DNA of 64,000 bases from Bacteriovoracia bacterium. Its GTDB lineage: Bacteria > Bdellovibrionota > Bacteriovoracia > Bacteriovoracales > Bacteriovoracaceae. The stretch is from positions 124,001 through 188,000 of the forward strand of contig JAUIIL010000004.1 of NCBI GenBank assembly GCA_030431635.1. Direction: 5' to 3'. Made by a program: the position numbers and the translations under genes. The notes under the pieces were generated by a model. It saw only the letters and a list, made by a program, of their open reading frames with translations. It made no database searches and was not told where the DNA came from. How positions within the stretch are numbered: the stretch's first letter is position 1; the number at the start of each line of letters is the position of its first letter. This document shows positions 1 to 8,273 of the stretch, piece by piece.

Positions 1-1236
1 GCAGAGGCCATGCCGAGTAAACTAGTTGAACTAGAAGCCTTAATTAGACAGAAAAGAATTTATTCTCAAGTCGAAAAAAACAATAAGGAAATTCTTGAAG
101 AAATTGATGTCTTACAAAAAGACTTTGATGAAAAGAAATCTCTTTGGGAAAAAGAAGTTCTCTCACTTAAAAAAGTCTCTGAAATAAAGGCCAGGGCCGA
201 AAAACTAACCAGAGACCTAGAAAGTGCAGAAAGAGATCAGAATTACGAGAAGGCCAGTGAAATTAAGTATCACTTGCTACCGGAAATAGAGAAGGAGTTG
301 AAAGAGCATTCACATGATTGGGTCCTTCGTGAAAAAAACATAGCAGCAGTTATCTCTCGTCAGACTGGAGTTCCTGTTGAGAAGGTTCTTAAATCAGAAC
401 AAGAGAATGTTCTTAAGATTGAGGACTATTTAACGAAGCGAGTTTATGGGCAAGAAGAAGCTCTCAAAGAAATCAGTGATGTGCTGATTTCAAGTTTCGC
501 TGGTCTCTCAGATGAGTCAAGACCATTGGGCTCATTTCTTCTTTTAGGCCCAACGGGAGTAGGGAAGACAGAGACAGCGAAAGCTCTTACTAAATTTTTA
601 TTTGATAATGAAGAAAATATTTTAAGATTTGACTTAAGTGAGTTCTCTGAAAAACACTCTGTTGCAAAACTCATTGGCGCTCCCGCTGGGTATATTGGCT
701 ATGATGATGGAGGTGTTTTAACTGAAGCTGTAAGAAAAAAACCATACTCAGTGATTCTTTTTGATGAAATTGAAAAAGCGCATCCAGATTTTGCTGATAT
801 CCTCTTGCAAATTCTTGATGATGGAAGACTTACTGATAATAAAGGACGTGTGATTAATTTTAAAAACACTATTATTCTTCTTACTTCTAATTCAAAAAAT
901 ATTGAACTGGATTTCAAACCTGAAGTCTTAGGAAGACTTGATAGCATTCTTGAATATAAATCTTTAGATGAATCTATTATGACTAAATTAATCGATAAAC
1001 AGGTTAAACTACTCAACGAAAGGCTAAAGTCAAAAGAGTTAACGCTTAAATTAGATAAAAGTGCTTATGAATTATTAGCAAAGCTTGGTTATACACCAGA
1101 ATATGGAGCTAGACCTCTGCAATCTTGTTTCATGAGGCTTATAACAAGACCTCTTTCTAAGAAACTTTTGTCGGGCGAGTTACCTAAAGGAGAAATAGAG
1201 GCTAAGGAGAAAAACTCTGAAATCGTTTTTAGTTAA
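1..1236 (+). CDS. clpB: ClpB disaggregase, C-terminal part (5' end outside window)
   Basis: ATP-dependent AAA+ disaggregase that works with DnaK to rescue aggregated proteins in the cytoplasm. The frame is open to base 1, so the N domain, the first AAA+ module and part of the coiled-coil M domain lie upstream. The visible part starts in the charged M-domain helices. Counting from the first in-window ATG (base 10), the second AAA+ module has Walker A GPTGVGKT (residues 180-187), a pore loop GYIGYDDGG (227-235), Walker B FDEIEKAH (251-258), sensor 1 LTSN (291-294) and a sensor-2 GARPLQ near 370. The family identity is clear. The ATG at base 10 is an internal methionine, not the start. The gene converges on the small minus-strand gene at 1241 with only 4 bases between them. 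Confidence 0.95.
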   Translation, partial: AEAMPSKLVELEALIRQKRIYSQVEKNNKEILEEIDVLQKDFDEKKSLWEKEVLSLKKVSEIKARAEKLTRDLESAERDQNYEKASEIKYHLLPEIEKELKEHSHDWVLREKNIAAVISRQTGVPVEKVLKSEQENVLKIEDYLTKRVYGQEEALKEISDVLISSFAGLSDESRPLGSFLLLGPTGVGKTETAKALTKFLFDNEENILRFDLSEFSEKHSVAKLIGAPAGYIGYDDGGVLTEAVRKKPYSVILFDEIEKAHPDFADILLQILDDGRLTDNKGRVINFKNTIILLTSNSKNIELDFKPEVLGRLDSILEYKSLDESIMTKLIDKQVKLLNERLKSKELTLKLDKSAYELLAKLGYTPEYGARPLQSCFMRLITRPLSKKLLSGELPKGEIEAKEKNSEIVFS

Positions 1237-1240
1237 GTTG

Positions 1241-1501
1241 TTACTCTTCGAACTTAATTTCAGGATCGGGAATAAAGCCATCATCCTCTAGGATAAGCTT
1301 ACGGTGCTGGTTTACAAGAGCAATAAATTCGTCGAGGCTTTTAAGAGATTTCTCAACGCTCTCTAGCATTTTTTGCTCAGAGAGAGGATTCCCGGCTTGG
1401 CTCTTAAGAGTAATTAGTTTGAGTCTTCCTTGAGCAATCGCAACTTTATTCAGGATGCTGTGAAGAAAGTCTCTTTCTTTTTTAATTTCATCTTCTGTCA
1501 T
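1241..1501 (-). CDS. Small helical protein, unknown function
   Basis: An 86-residue acidic protein, predicted mostly helical, with no signal peptide or membrane segment. It lies just downstream of the LRR gene on the same strand (9-bp gap) and converges on clpB, so it is probably the last gene of the pgsA-serB-LRR operon. Near the N-terminus, FLHSILNKVAIAQGRLKLI has a His, then Asn four residues later, in a pattern that vaguely recalls the dimerisation/phosphotransfer helix of histidine kinases or Spo0B-like proteins. No ATPase domain follows and the similarity is too weak for a functional call. Confidence 0.6.
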   Translation of the reverse strand: MTEDEIKKERDFLHSILNKVAIAQGRLKLITLKSQAGNPLSEQKMLESVEKSLKSLDEFIALVNQHRKLILEDDGFIPDPEIKFEE

Positions 1502-1510
1502 CTTGCTTTC

Positions 1511-2116
1511 CTAGATTTTAAGGCCCAGCTCTGATTCTACTCTTAAGAGTTCGTTTGAGTCAAAAAGGTTATTATCAAATGAAAGATAATTAAGTTTTTT
1601 TAACTGTTTGATATGATCAGGGAAAATATTGAACTGGTTGTGATCAAGGTTTAGACGCTCTAAAGATTGAAGTTCAGTGATGGTTTCGGGCAGAGAAGTG
1701 AGTTGGTTGTGAGAGAGAAAAAGGACTTTAAGTTGAGAGAGCTCGGTAATATCAATGGGTATATCACTCAATTTGTTCCTAGAGAGATTTAGGTTTTCAA
1801 TGGGGGCCACCGGAGAAGGAGGCAGAAGTAGCTGTTCTAGATTCGTTTGAGAAAGGGTTAGGCTTTTTAATTGGGAGAGTTGAAAAAGATGAGCTGGAAA
1901 CTGGATTAAATCAGGAGCATAAAGAGTAAGTGATTCTAGTTTTTTAAACTCTTGAAACCAATTTGGAATCTCCTTTACACCAACAAGCATCAGGCTTAGG
2001 TTTATGATCTTATTTAATCCTGTTAGCTCATATGGTATTTCTTTTGTGAACTTTAATTGAGCAGAAGAAACACTTTGAGGAGATTCTAATAATTTCTGTA
2101 AGTTCTTTTTACTCAT
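1511..2116 (-). CDS. Leucine-rich repeat protein
   Basis: A 201-residue protein built of about six LRR units of the LxxLxLxxNxLxxLP type. Clear examples are IENLNLSRNKLSDIPIDI, LKVLFLSHNQLTSLPETI and LERLNLDHNQFNIFPDHI. The pattern is that of the bacterial/plant intracellular-Ras-group-like LRRs, which act as protein-binding scaffolds. There is no signal peptide or membrane anchor, so it is probably cytoplasmic. Its ATG overlaps the serB stop by 4 bp, indicating translational coupling to serB. Binding partner unknown. Confidence 0.85.
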   Translation of the reverse strand: MSKKNLQKLLESPQSVSSAQLKFTKEIPYELTGLNKIINLSLMLVGVKEIPNWFQEFKKLESLTLYAPDLIQFPAHLFQLSQLKSLTLSQTNLEQLLLPPSPVAPIENLNLSRNKLSDIPIDITELSQLKVLFLSHNQLTSLPETITELQSLERLNLDHNQFNIFPDHIKQLKKLNYLSFDNNLFDSNELLRVESELGLKI

Positions 2117-3306
2117 ACACTTCTGTAATCACCTGAGCCAGGAATTCCCAGGAAGTAAAGAATTGATGTCATTGGCCCATGACTCATATGATGTCCTGCT
2201 TTTTCTTTAACAATTTTTTTGGCGTGAAAAGCAATGCCGAGTCCTGCTCTTGAGAGCATGGGAAGATCGTTGGCCCCATCTCCAATGGCCACAACTTGTT
2301 CTATATGAATTCCTTCTTGTTGGGAGAGAAAATCAAGTAAGAATGCTTTTTGCTCAGCATTTACAATATTTCCTCTTACTTTACCTGTAAGTAGTCCTTC
2401 GCTTTCTTCAAGGTCGTTGGCAAAAGCGTAATCAATTCCCAATTTATTTTTAAGATGGTTAGCAAAAAATTGGAAGCCACCTGAAATAATGGCCGTTTTA
2501 TAACCAAGAGATTTAACTGTTTTAATAAACTCTTCCACTCCTGGGGTTAAGGGTAGGTTTTGTGCAATTTCTTGCATATGAGATGTTTCAAAGCCTTTTA
2601 ATAAAGAGACTCTTTCCTCTAATGACTGATCAAAGTTAAGTTCTCCATTCATTGCTCTCTCAGTAATTTCATGAACTTTGTTTTTAATTCCATGTTTATC
2701 GGCCATTTCAACAATGACTTCTGTTTGAATAAGAGTTGAATCCATATCAAAAACAATAAGTCTTTTATTACGCCTAAAAACATTATCTTTTAAAAAAGCA
2801 ACATCAACTTTGTGCTCATCTGAGCAGGTAAGAAGATCTGATTTAAGTTTCTGCCAATTGGTTTCTTTTTCAGTCGTGTTCGTAGTGAAATCAACAGACT
2901 GAAATCCGACTTCAGAAATGTTATCAATCCTAGAGATATTAATATAATTATTAGCCAGAATTTTGGCGATTCTCTCAACAAATTGAGCATCAAGTCCATC
3001 GAGTTTAACACAGCTTAGAATAAAACGCTCATGAAGTGCTGGCTTTCTTATTTCGTTCTCTTCCTTTAATATTTTGAAATCGAGTTGCATTCCCATTCTT
3101 TTGGCCTCAAAAAGAAGATCTTTAATCAGATGGGCTTCCTTATCTCTAGTTATTTGAATCAAAATACTAAGAGAGAGCAAACCATGGGTTACAGATTGCC
3201 CCATGTCTAATAATTTTGCCTGTCCTTCGACAATAATTTTCATTAGACTCGACGTGATACCTGGTTTATCAGGGCCACTTACAGTAATGAGCACGGACTG
3301 ATTCAC
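2113..3306 (-). CDS. serB: Phosphoserine phosphatase with N-terminal ACT domains
   Basis: Catalyses the last step of serine biosynthesis, hydrolysing O-phosphoserine to serine. The 397-residue protein has an ACT-type regulatory region in the first 165 residues (starting with the typical ITVSGPDKPGI) followed by a HAD phosphatase domain. HAD motif I is VFDMDSTL with nucleophile Asp187 and acid/base Asp189; motif II is the Ser in AIISGGF near residue 275; motif III is GDGANDLPML near 342-351. All catalytic residues are present. The two-ACT architecture matches SerB enzymes of many proteobacteria and mycobacteria. It is coupled by 4-bp overlaps to pgsA upstream and the LRR gene downstream. Confidence 0.95.
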   Translation of the reverse strand: MNQSVLITVSGPDKPGITSSLMKIIVEGQAKLLDMGQSVTHGLLSLSILIQITRDKEAHLIKDLLFEAKRMGMQLDFKILKEENEIRKPALHERFILSCVKLDGLDAQFVERIAKILANNYINISRIDNISEVGFQSVDFTTNTTEKETNWQKLKSDLLTCSDEHKVDVAFLKDNVFRRNKRLIVFDMDSTLIQTEVIVEMADKHGIKNKVHEITERAMNGELNFDQSLEERVSLLKGFETSHMQEIAQNLPLTPGVEEFIKTVKSLGYKTAIISGGFQFFANHLKNKLGIDYAFANDLEESEGLLTGKVRGNIVNAEQKAFLLDFLSQQEGIHIEQVVAIGDGANDLPMLSRAGLGIAFHAKKIVKEKAGHHMSHGPMTSILYFLGIPGSGDYRSV

Positions 3307-3989
3307 TCGTTCTCCTTGTTGAGTTTTCTCTCTTTTCGTTTTTGTTTTCTTATTTTTCTTAAGTCTTTTAATTTAACAATCACATTTAATGAGTAAGAGA
3401 GGGCTGATATAATTGATAGTGCGCAAGCAACATAAATAAGAATAGTTCCTATTAATGAGAAAGGAATGTAATTCCACGTTTCATGAATCATGAGCATAGG
3501 AATAGCAACCATTTGTGTTGCTGTTTTCCATTTCCCCATGTCATTAACAGGAACATTAATACCTTCATTGTTAGCAAGCAGCCTAAGGGAAGTCATATAC
3601 ATTTCTCTTAAAACGAGAACGATAACAATAATAGCATGAACTCTTCCAAGGTAGAGAAGCATAATAAGCGAGGAAACAACTAAGAATTTATCAGCAATAG
3701 GATCCAGAAAAGAACCAAAGACTGTGACAATATTTTTTTTGCGAGCGATATATCCATCAAAAAAATCAGTAATGGCAGCGACCGTAAAAATCCAGCCAGC
3801 AAACCAACCAAGAAGATTTGTTTGTTCCTGAAAAACCTCGATAGGGCTTCCTGCAAGGAAAAGGGCCCCTACAACAAATGGGATTAACAAAACTCGAAAA
3901 ATAGTCAATCTATTTGGTAGGTTATTAATTTCTAAATCATCTGCTTCTAAATTCATCAGTCGACTTTTCCGGCTAACACTGTCTTCCAC
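3303..3989 (-). CDS. pgsA: CDP-diacylglycerol--glycerol-3-phosphate 3-phosphatidyltransferase
   Basis: Integral inner-membrane enzyme that makes phosphatidylglycerophosphate from CDP-diacylglycerol and glycerol-3-phosphate, the committed step to phosphatidylglycerol and cardiolipin. The CDP-alcohol phosphotransferase signature D-x2-DG-x2-AR-x8-G-x3-D-x3-D is complete (TDFFDGYIARK through SFLDPIADK). There are about four to five hydrophobic helices and a very basic C-terminal tail. The chosen ATG gives a 24-residue hydrophilic leader before the usual NLPNRLTIFR start; an internal Met at residue 12 is an alternative start. First gene of the minus-strand operon pgsA-serB-LRR-1241, divergent from the PilZ gene across 42 bp. 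Confidence 0.93.
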   Translation of the reverse strand: MEDSVSRKSRLMNLEADDLEINNLPNRLTIFRVLLIPFVVGALFLAGSPIEVFQEQTNLLGWFAGWIFTVAAITDFFDGYIARKKNIVTVFGSFLDPIADKFLVVSSLIMLLYLGRVHAIIVIVLVLREMYMTSLRLLANNEGINVPVNDMGKWKTATQMVAIPMLMIHETWNYIPFSLIGTILIYVACALSIISALSYSLNVIVKLKDLRKIRKQKRKERKLNKENE

Positions 3990-4031
3990 TCTAAGTTATC
4001 CTATATAAAACGAAATAGAAATGGAGTAGTT

Positions 4032-4769
4032 ATGGAACGTCACCTCAATTTGATTAAGAATGAGTTAGGGATAAGTGAAAAGAGGATTCTTCCACGCTTT
4101 CCTTTTTGTTATTTGGTTTTTCGCTCGGTGAAAGATCAAGAAAGAGGAGAGTCAAAAGTTTTTGAGATAAAAGACATTTCTTCTACAGGTATGCAAATCC
4201 AAGTGAAAACAGGTAAGCATGACTATCATAAAAGTTCGACCTTTGTTGGACATATCTTTTGGGTTGGTAAGGAATTAGAAGTCCACGGAAAAGTCAAATG
4301 GGTAACTCCAAATAGAGTAGGACTAGAGTTTGATAAAGGGGAGAAGCTCTCTCAAGACATTCAAAATTTCCTGAGTCTTGATGATGCTGTACAACACTTA
4401 AAACCTCTCCATGGTCAGAACTATGATTTGGATTTACCCAGTAGTCTTAAATACTGGTTGCGAGCTGACGGCCCTATAGAGCTTTTTGTTTGGACTCATA
4501 ACGATGGGGAATTCAAAAAATTTCAAATCATCGTCTATGAAAATTTTGTTGAATGGGAAGATATTCAGGGACTTAAGACAGGGCGACTCCTATCAAAACG
4601 AGATGTTGACACACCGCTAATAACTGAAGATGAGTTTGTCTTTAGTATCGATCAAAGTATTGATGAGCAGCGTGAAGAGTTGGCCATTGATTTTATAGAG
4701 AAAATTCCTGAAGAGTTCCTTCCTCCACAGGCGATAGAGTTTATAAAACTCAAACTCAGACGACGTTAG
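4032..4769 (+). CDS. PilZ-domain protein with extra C-terminal domain
   Basis: A 245-residue soluble protein. The N-terminal half is a PilZ domain: an RxxxR (RILPR) followed by DISSTGMQ matches the two cyclic-di-GMP-binding motifs RxxxR and (D/N)xSxxG, and a beta-strand-rich segment ends with VGLEFD. It is therefore predicted to bind cyclic di-GMP. Residues about 130-245 form an extra region with no family I recognise, ending in a short basic tail. Cyclic-di-GMP effectors are abundant in Bdellovibrio relatives and govern motility and the predatory switch. The PilZ call rests on the motifs; the output is unknown. An AUG start follows a GGAG ribosome-binding site. Confidence 0.88.
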   Translation: MERHLNLIKNELGISEKRILPRFPFCYLVFRSVKDQERGESKVFEIKDISSTGMQIQVKTGKHDYHKSSTFVGHIFWVGKELEVHGKVKWVTPNRVGLEFDKGEKLSQDIQNFLSLDDAVQHLKPLHGQNYDLDLPSSLKYWLRADGPIELFVWTHNDGEFKKFQIIVYENFVEWEDIQGLKTGRLLSKRDVDTPLITEDEFVFSIDQSIDEQREELAIDFIEKIPEEFLPPQAIEFIKLKLRRR

Positions 4770-4842
4770 AGAAATCGTGGTGGCCTAATTCCCATCAAAA
4801 CTATAAGATACCCTCAAAAGTCTTAGGCAAAGGGATCTCTTT

Positions 4843-5796
4843 ATGAATAGAAATTTAGCTCTTGAGTTTATCCGTGTAACAGAAATGGCCGCTATTTCAT
4901 CTGCTAGATGGATGGGAAGAGGTGATGAAAAGGCAGCAGATCAAGCAGCAGTAGATGCGATGCGCTCTATGCTCGATTCAGTAGAGTGTAATGCCACTGT
5001 CGTTATCGGAGAAGGAGAGCGTGATGAAGCTCCTATGCTCTATATTGGTGAAAAAGTAGGAACAGGAATTGGACCAGATCTAGATATTGCGCTCGACCCT
5101 CTCGAAGGAACGACGATTTGTGCTCGTGGTGGAGTCAACGCGATTGCTGTTATTGCTATTGCTGAAAAAGGTAATCTTTTAAATGCCCCTGATACATATA
5201 TGCAAAAAATTGCAGTCGGCCCTGAAGCAGCAGGGTTAGTTAATATCAAAGAATCAGCAACAGAAAATCTTAAACGAGTGGCCGAGGCAAAAAAATGTCG
5301 TTTGCAAGATTTAACAGCTGTTATCCTCGATCGTCCTCGTCATAAGGAGCTTATTGAAGAAGTAAGAAACTCTGGGGCCAGGATTCAACTTATTGGAGAT
5401 GGGGATGTGTCTGCGGCCATCGCTACAGCAAATCCAAACTCAGGAGTTGATATTCTCTTTGGTATTGGTGGAGCACCAGAAGGTGTTATTGCTGCTGCTG
5501 CTCTTCGTTGTGTAGGGGGAGACTTCCAGGGGATTTTAAAACCTCGTAATGAAGAAGAGATTGAAAGAGCAAGAAAAATGGGAATTGAAGATATTAATAA
5601 AGTCTTCCAGATTCACGAGCTTGCTGCTGGAAATGTTATGTTTGCGGCAACTGGAGTCACTGATGGAACTTTTCTAGATGGGGTGAAGTTTAAATCGTGG
5701 GGGGCCACAACTCACTCAATTGTCATGAGAAGTGAATCAGGGACAGTGAGACATATTAGAGCAGAACACCACTTTGATAGAAAACCAAGATACTAG
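4843..5796 (+). CDS. glpX: Class II fructose-1,6-bisphosphatase
   Basis: Gluconeogenic enzyme hydrolysing fructose-1,6-bisphosphate to fructose-6-phosphate in the cytoplasm, a metal-dependent member of the lithium-sensitive phosphatase superfamily. The 317-residue length is typical. Visible signatures are GEGERDEAPMLYIGE, the metal-binding DPLEGTT, and GIGGAPEGVIAAAALRC. A GGGATCTCTTT ribosome-binding region precedes the ATG. It is followed after 8 bp by the START-like gene and probably heads an operon running through yggS. Confidence 0.96.
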   Translation: MNRNLALEFIRVTEMAAISSARWMGRGDEKAADQAAVDAMRSMLDSVECNATVVIGEGERDEAPMLYIGEKVGTGIGPDLDIALDPLEGTTICARGGVNAIAVIAIAEKGNLLNAPDTYMQKIAVGPEAAGLVNIKESATENLKRVAEAKKCRLQDLTAVILDRPRHKELIEEVRNSGARIQLIGDGDVSAAIATANPNSGVDILFGIGGAPEGVIAAAALRCVGGDFQGILKPRNEEEIERARKMGIEDINKVFQIHELAAGNVMFAATGVTDGTFLDGVKFKSWGATTHSIVMRSESGTVRHIRAEHHFDRKPRY

Positions 5797-5804
5797 GAAA
5801 AAAA

Positions 5805-6230
5805 ATGGCCAAAGCAAGTCGAACAGAAATTTTTGATGTGGATATCAACAAGTTTTATGAAATTATTGAAGACTACGAAAAATACCCTGAATTTGTTGAT
5901 GGAGTTAGCGAAATAGAAGTTCTTGAAAAGTCTGAGACTTCAGCCAAGGTTAAATACTCCTTAAACCTTATCAAAAAATTTACTTACACTTTAAGTATGA
6001 CTCAAGAAAAACCCCGCAAGCTTTCTTGGGTTCTGGATTCTGGAGATTTTTTTAAAACAAACTCAGGTTCGTGGGAGTTAAAAGACTTGGGAGATGGGAA
6101 AACTGAAGTGACTTATTCTCTTGAAGTTGATTTTAAAATTCTTGCTCCTAAAATGATTGTGAATAAACTGGTTGCGACAAACCTTCCTCAAATGATGAAG
6201 GCCTATTATAAAAGAGCGAAGGAATCTTAA
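5805..6230 (+). CDS. SRPBCC/START-like (COQ10-type) lipid-binding protein
   Basis: A 141-residue single-domain protein of the polyketide cyclase/COQ10 START-like superfamily. The opening strand followed by FYEIIEDYEKYPEFVDGVSE and a long C-terminal amphipathic helix ending KAYYKRAK are characteristic of the RatA/Coq10 group. Members bind hydrophobic ligands such as ubiquinone, or act as the ribosome-associated RatA. The sequence alone does not decide which. No signal peptide. It lies between glpX (8-bp gap) and a small unknown gene (4-bp gap), in one transcription unit. Confidence 0.8.
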   Translation: MAKASRTEIFDVDINKFYEIIEDYEKYPEFVDGVSEIEVLEKSETSAKVKYSLNLIKKFTYTLSMTQEKPRKLSWVLDSGDFFKTNSGSWELKDLGDGKTEVTYSLEVDFKILAPKMIVNKLVATNLPQMMKAYYKRAKES

Positions 6231-6234
6231 GTTC

Positions 6235-6549
6235 ATGAGCGAAGATAAGGACATTAAGTTATCAGATCTTTTTAAAAAAGCGGTAAGCACAGGAGTGAGT
6301 GCTGCTTTTATGACGGAAGAGGCTATTAGAAATACGCTCAAAGATCTTCCTGTGAATAAAGAAACAGTGAACTCTCTTATTCAAAATGCGATTTCAACCA
6401 AGACGGAATTTATCGGTTCAATTAAAACAGAGCTTAAGAGCTATCTTGATAAAATTGAAATTTCAAAAGAAGTCGATAGAGTTCTTCAAAAGTATGACTT
6501 TGAAGTGACTGCCAAGATTTCAGCTAAGAAAAAACAAAAAGATGAGTAG
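6235..6549 (+). CDS. Small helical protein, phasin-like appearance
   Basis: A 104-residue, strongly helical, Lys/Glu-rich protein. A mildly hydrophobic N-terminal third (FKKAVSTGVSAAFMTEEA) is followed by an amphipathic region and a basic tail KKKQKDE. Short helical proteins of this look occur near polyhydroxyalkanoate or envelope genes and are often annotated phasin-like, but no signature fixes it here. Its last 8 bases overlap the start of yggS, so the two are translationally linked. Confidence 0.65.
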   Translation: MSEDKDIKLSDLFKKAVSTGVSAAFMTEEAIRNTLKDLPVNKETVNSLIQNAISTKTEFIGSIKTELKSYLDKIEISKEVDRVLQKYDFEVTAKISAKKKQKDE

Positions 6550-7192
6550 TCGTCTAGAGAGTATTCAAGAAAATCTAAAAAAAATAAAACAAACACTACC
6601 TGACTCAGTTAAATTAATTGCTGTTTCTAAAACTTATCCGAGCAGTGATATTTTATTTGCTTATCAGTGCGGTCAAAGAGATTTTGGAGAAAATAAGATT
6701 CAAGAGCTCTTCGAAAAATCTCATGAGCTCAGAGAGAGTTGTCCTGAAATTCGTTGGCATCAAATAGGTCCTGTACAGTCAAATAAAATCAATCTTCTCT
6801 CAAAAGTCCCCAACCTTTACGCTATTCATTCTATTGACAGCGAAAAATTACTACTCAAACTGATTGAGAAAATTCAGGGAGTAAAATTCTTTCTTCAAAT
6901 AAATACTTCGGATGAATCACAAAAACATGGTTTTCATTTGAATGATGATCTTAAAAAAATTGTGACAGAGCATGCTATTTTTGGACTCATGACCATGGCA
7001 GGAATAAGAGGGGAGAGTAAAGAGCAGATGGCCAGAGAGAGTTTTCGCAAACTCCTCTCTTTAAGAAATGAACTTTCTCCAGAGCTTCAGCTTTCTATGG
7101 GGATGAGTGGAGACTATAAAATTGCTCTTGAGTATGAAACTCATTATGTGAGAATTGGCTCTTCTATTTTTGGTTCAAGAAATGAAATCTAG
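6542..7192 (+). CDS. yggS: YggS/PLPBP pyridoxal-phosphate homeostasis protein
   Basis: Member of the alanine-racemase-fold PLP-binding protein family (YggS/PROSC), which buffers intracellular pyridoxal 5'-phosphate and influences amino-acid pools. The 216-residue sequence has the PLP-binding lysine in LIAVSKTYP (Lys30), the segment DFGENKIQEL, the WHQIGPVQSNKI motif, and the C-terminal phosphate-binding SMGMSGDYKIAL followed by RIGSSIFGSR. All match the family. Last gene of the glpX cluster. Confidence 0.93.
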   Translation: MSSRLESIQENLKKIKQTLPDSVKLIAVSKTYPSSDILFAYQCGQRDFGENKIQELFEKSHELRESCPEIRWHQIGPVQSNKINLLSKVPNLYAIHSIDSEKLLLKLIEKIQGVKFFLQINTSDESQKHGFHLNDDLKKIVTEHAIFGLMTMAGIRGESKEQMARESFRKLLSLRNELSPELQLSMGMSGDYKIALEYETHYVRIGSSIFGSRNEI

Positions 7193-7332
7193 ATGATGGC
7201 CATGAAATAATTATATACCTTCGTAATATTAAAGAGTTATCTATAAAAGATGACAGAAATCAGTTGGACAAATCTAGCAGAGCATAATAGGAATTATTTG
7301 TTTATCTATTTAAGTCATAACAGGAGAAATGT

Positions 7333-8271
7333 ATGACGAGAAAGGTCCCTGAACTCTCACTTTTAAGTTATGTCAATGGAAGTCAAAACGATCAAATTAA
7401 GTTCGTTGACGAGCTCTTCAAAGGTCTTAAAGAATATGGGTTTATCACTCTTATCGATCATACTGTTGATCAAAAACTTTGTGACAAGGCCTATGACGTT
7501 GTTCACGAGTATTTTCAAAAACCAACTGAATATAAAATGCAGCATATTTGTGAAGCTGGAGCCGGACAAAGAGGATTCACTTCTTTTGGGCAAGAGCATG
7601 CGAAAGATTCAGATAAACCTGATTTAAAAGAGTTTTGGCATGTTGGCCGTGAAGTTCCGTCCGATCACAAGTTTGCTAAATTCTATCCTAGTAACATATG
7701 GCCAGATGATATGCCTGAGTTCAAAAATATTCTTGAAAAACTCTACGGAGCTCTTGATCAGACAAGTGTTATTCTTCTTGAGGCCTTAGGGAGAGCTCTT
7801 GATACTCCGGAAGGCTATTTTAAAAATATGATTCATCTTGGTAACTCAATCCTAAGACCTATTCATTATCCTCCTATTAAAGATGCTAAGGCCGATGGAG
7901 TGAGGGCTGCCGCTCATGAAGATATCAATCTCATTACTATTTTAATGGGGGCTACTGATGGAGGGCTTGAGCTTTTAGATAGAGATGGAAGTTGGCTTCC
8001 TGTTCAAACTAAAGAAGGAGAGCTCGTTGTTGATACCGGAGATATGATGACAGTCATCACAAACGGAGTTCTTCCAGCGACAACTCACAGAGTAGTTAAC
8101 CCTGAAGATACCAGCTCAACTCGCTACTCGATGCCATTTTTTGTTCATCCTAATCCAGAGACAGAGTTAGCTGCAATTCCGTCTTGTATTGGAGATGGAA
8201 TTAAATACAAACCAATCAATTCTCATGAGTATTTACTTCAAAGATTGAAAGAGATTGGGCTTAAGAAATAA
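7333..8271 (+). CDS. 2-oxoglutarate/Fe(II) oxygenase of the isopenicillin N synthase family
   Basis: A 312-residue non-heme iron oxygenase. The N-terminal DIOX-type domain (about 1-115) is followed by the 2OG-FeII core. Metal ligands are His195 and Asp197 in AAHEDINL and His252 in ATTHRVVN. The 2-oxoglutarate-binding RxS motif is Arg264-Ser266 in RYSMPFF, so an oxoglutarate-dependent enzyme is more likely than a true isopenicillin N synthase. Bacterial homologues include ethylene-forming-enzyme relatives and many uncharacterised hydroxylases; the substrate cannot be read from sequence. A strong AGGAGAAAT ribosome-binding site precedes the ATG. Monocistronic; it converges on the exported protein at 8274. 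Confidence 0.9.
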   Translation: MTRKVPELSLLSYVNGSQNDQIKFVDELFKGLKEYGFITLIDHTVDQKLCDKAYDVVHEYFQKPTEYKMQHICEAGAGQRGFTSFGQEHAKDSDKPDLKEFWHVGREVPSDHKFAKFYPSNIWPDDMPEFKNILEKLYGALDQTSVILLEALGRALDTPEGYFKNMIHLGNSILRPIHYPPIKDAKADGVRAAAHEDINLITILMGATDGGLELLDRDGSWLPVQTKEGELVVDTGDMMTVITNGVLPATTHRVVNPEDTSSTRYSMPFFVHPNPETELAAIPSCIGDGIKYKPINSHEYLLQRLKEIGLKK

Positions 8272-8273
8272 GA

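Noticed and set aside
1241-1501. Histidine-kinase-like phosphotransfer domain
   Set aside because: One His/Asn-containing helix resembles the DHp pattern, but the rest does not; kept as unknown.
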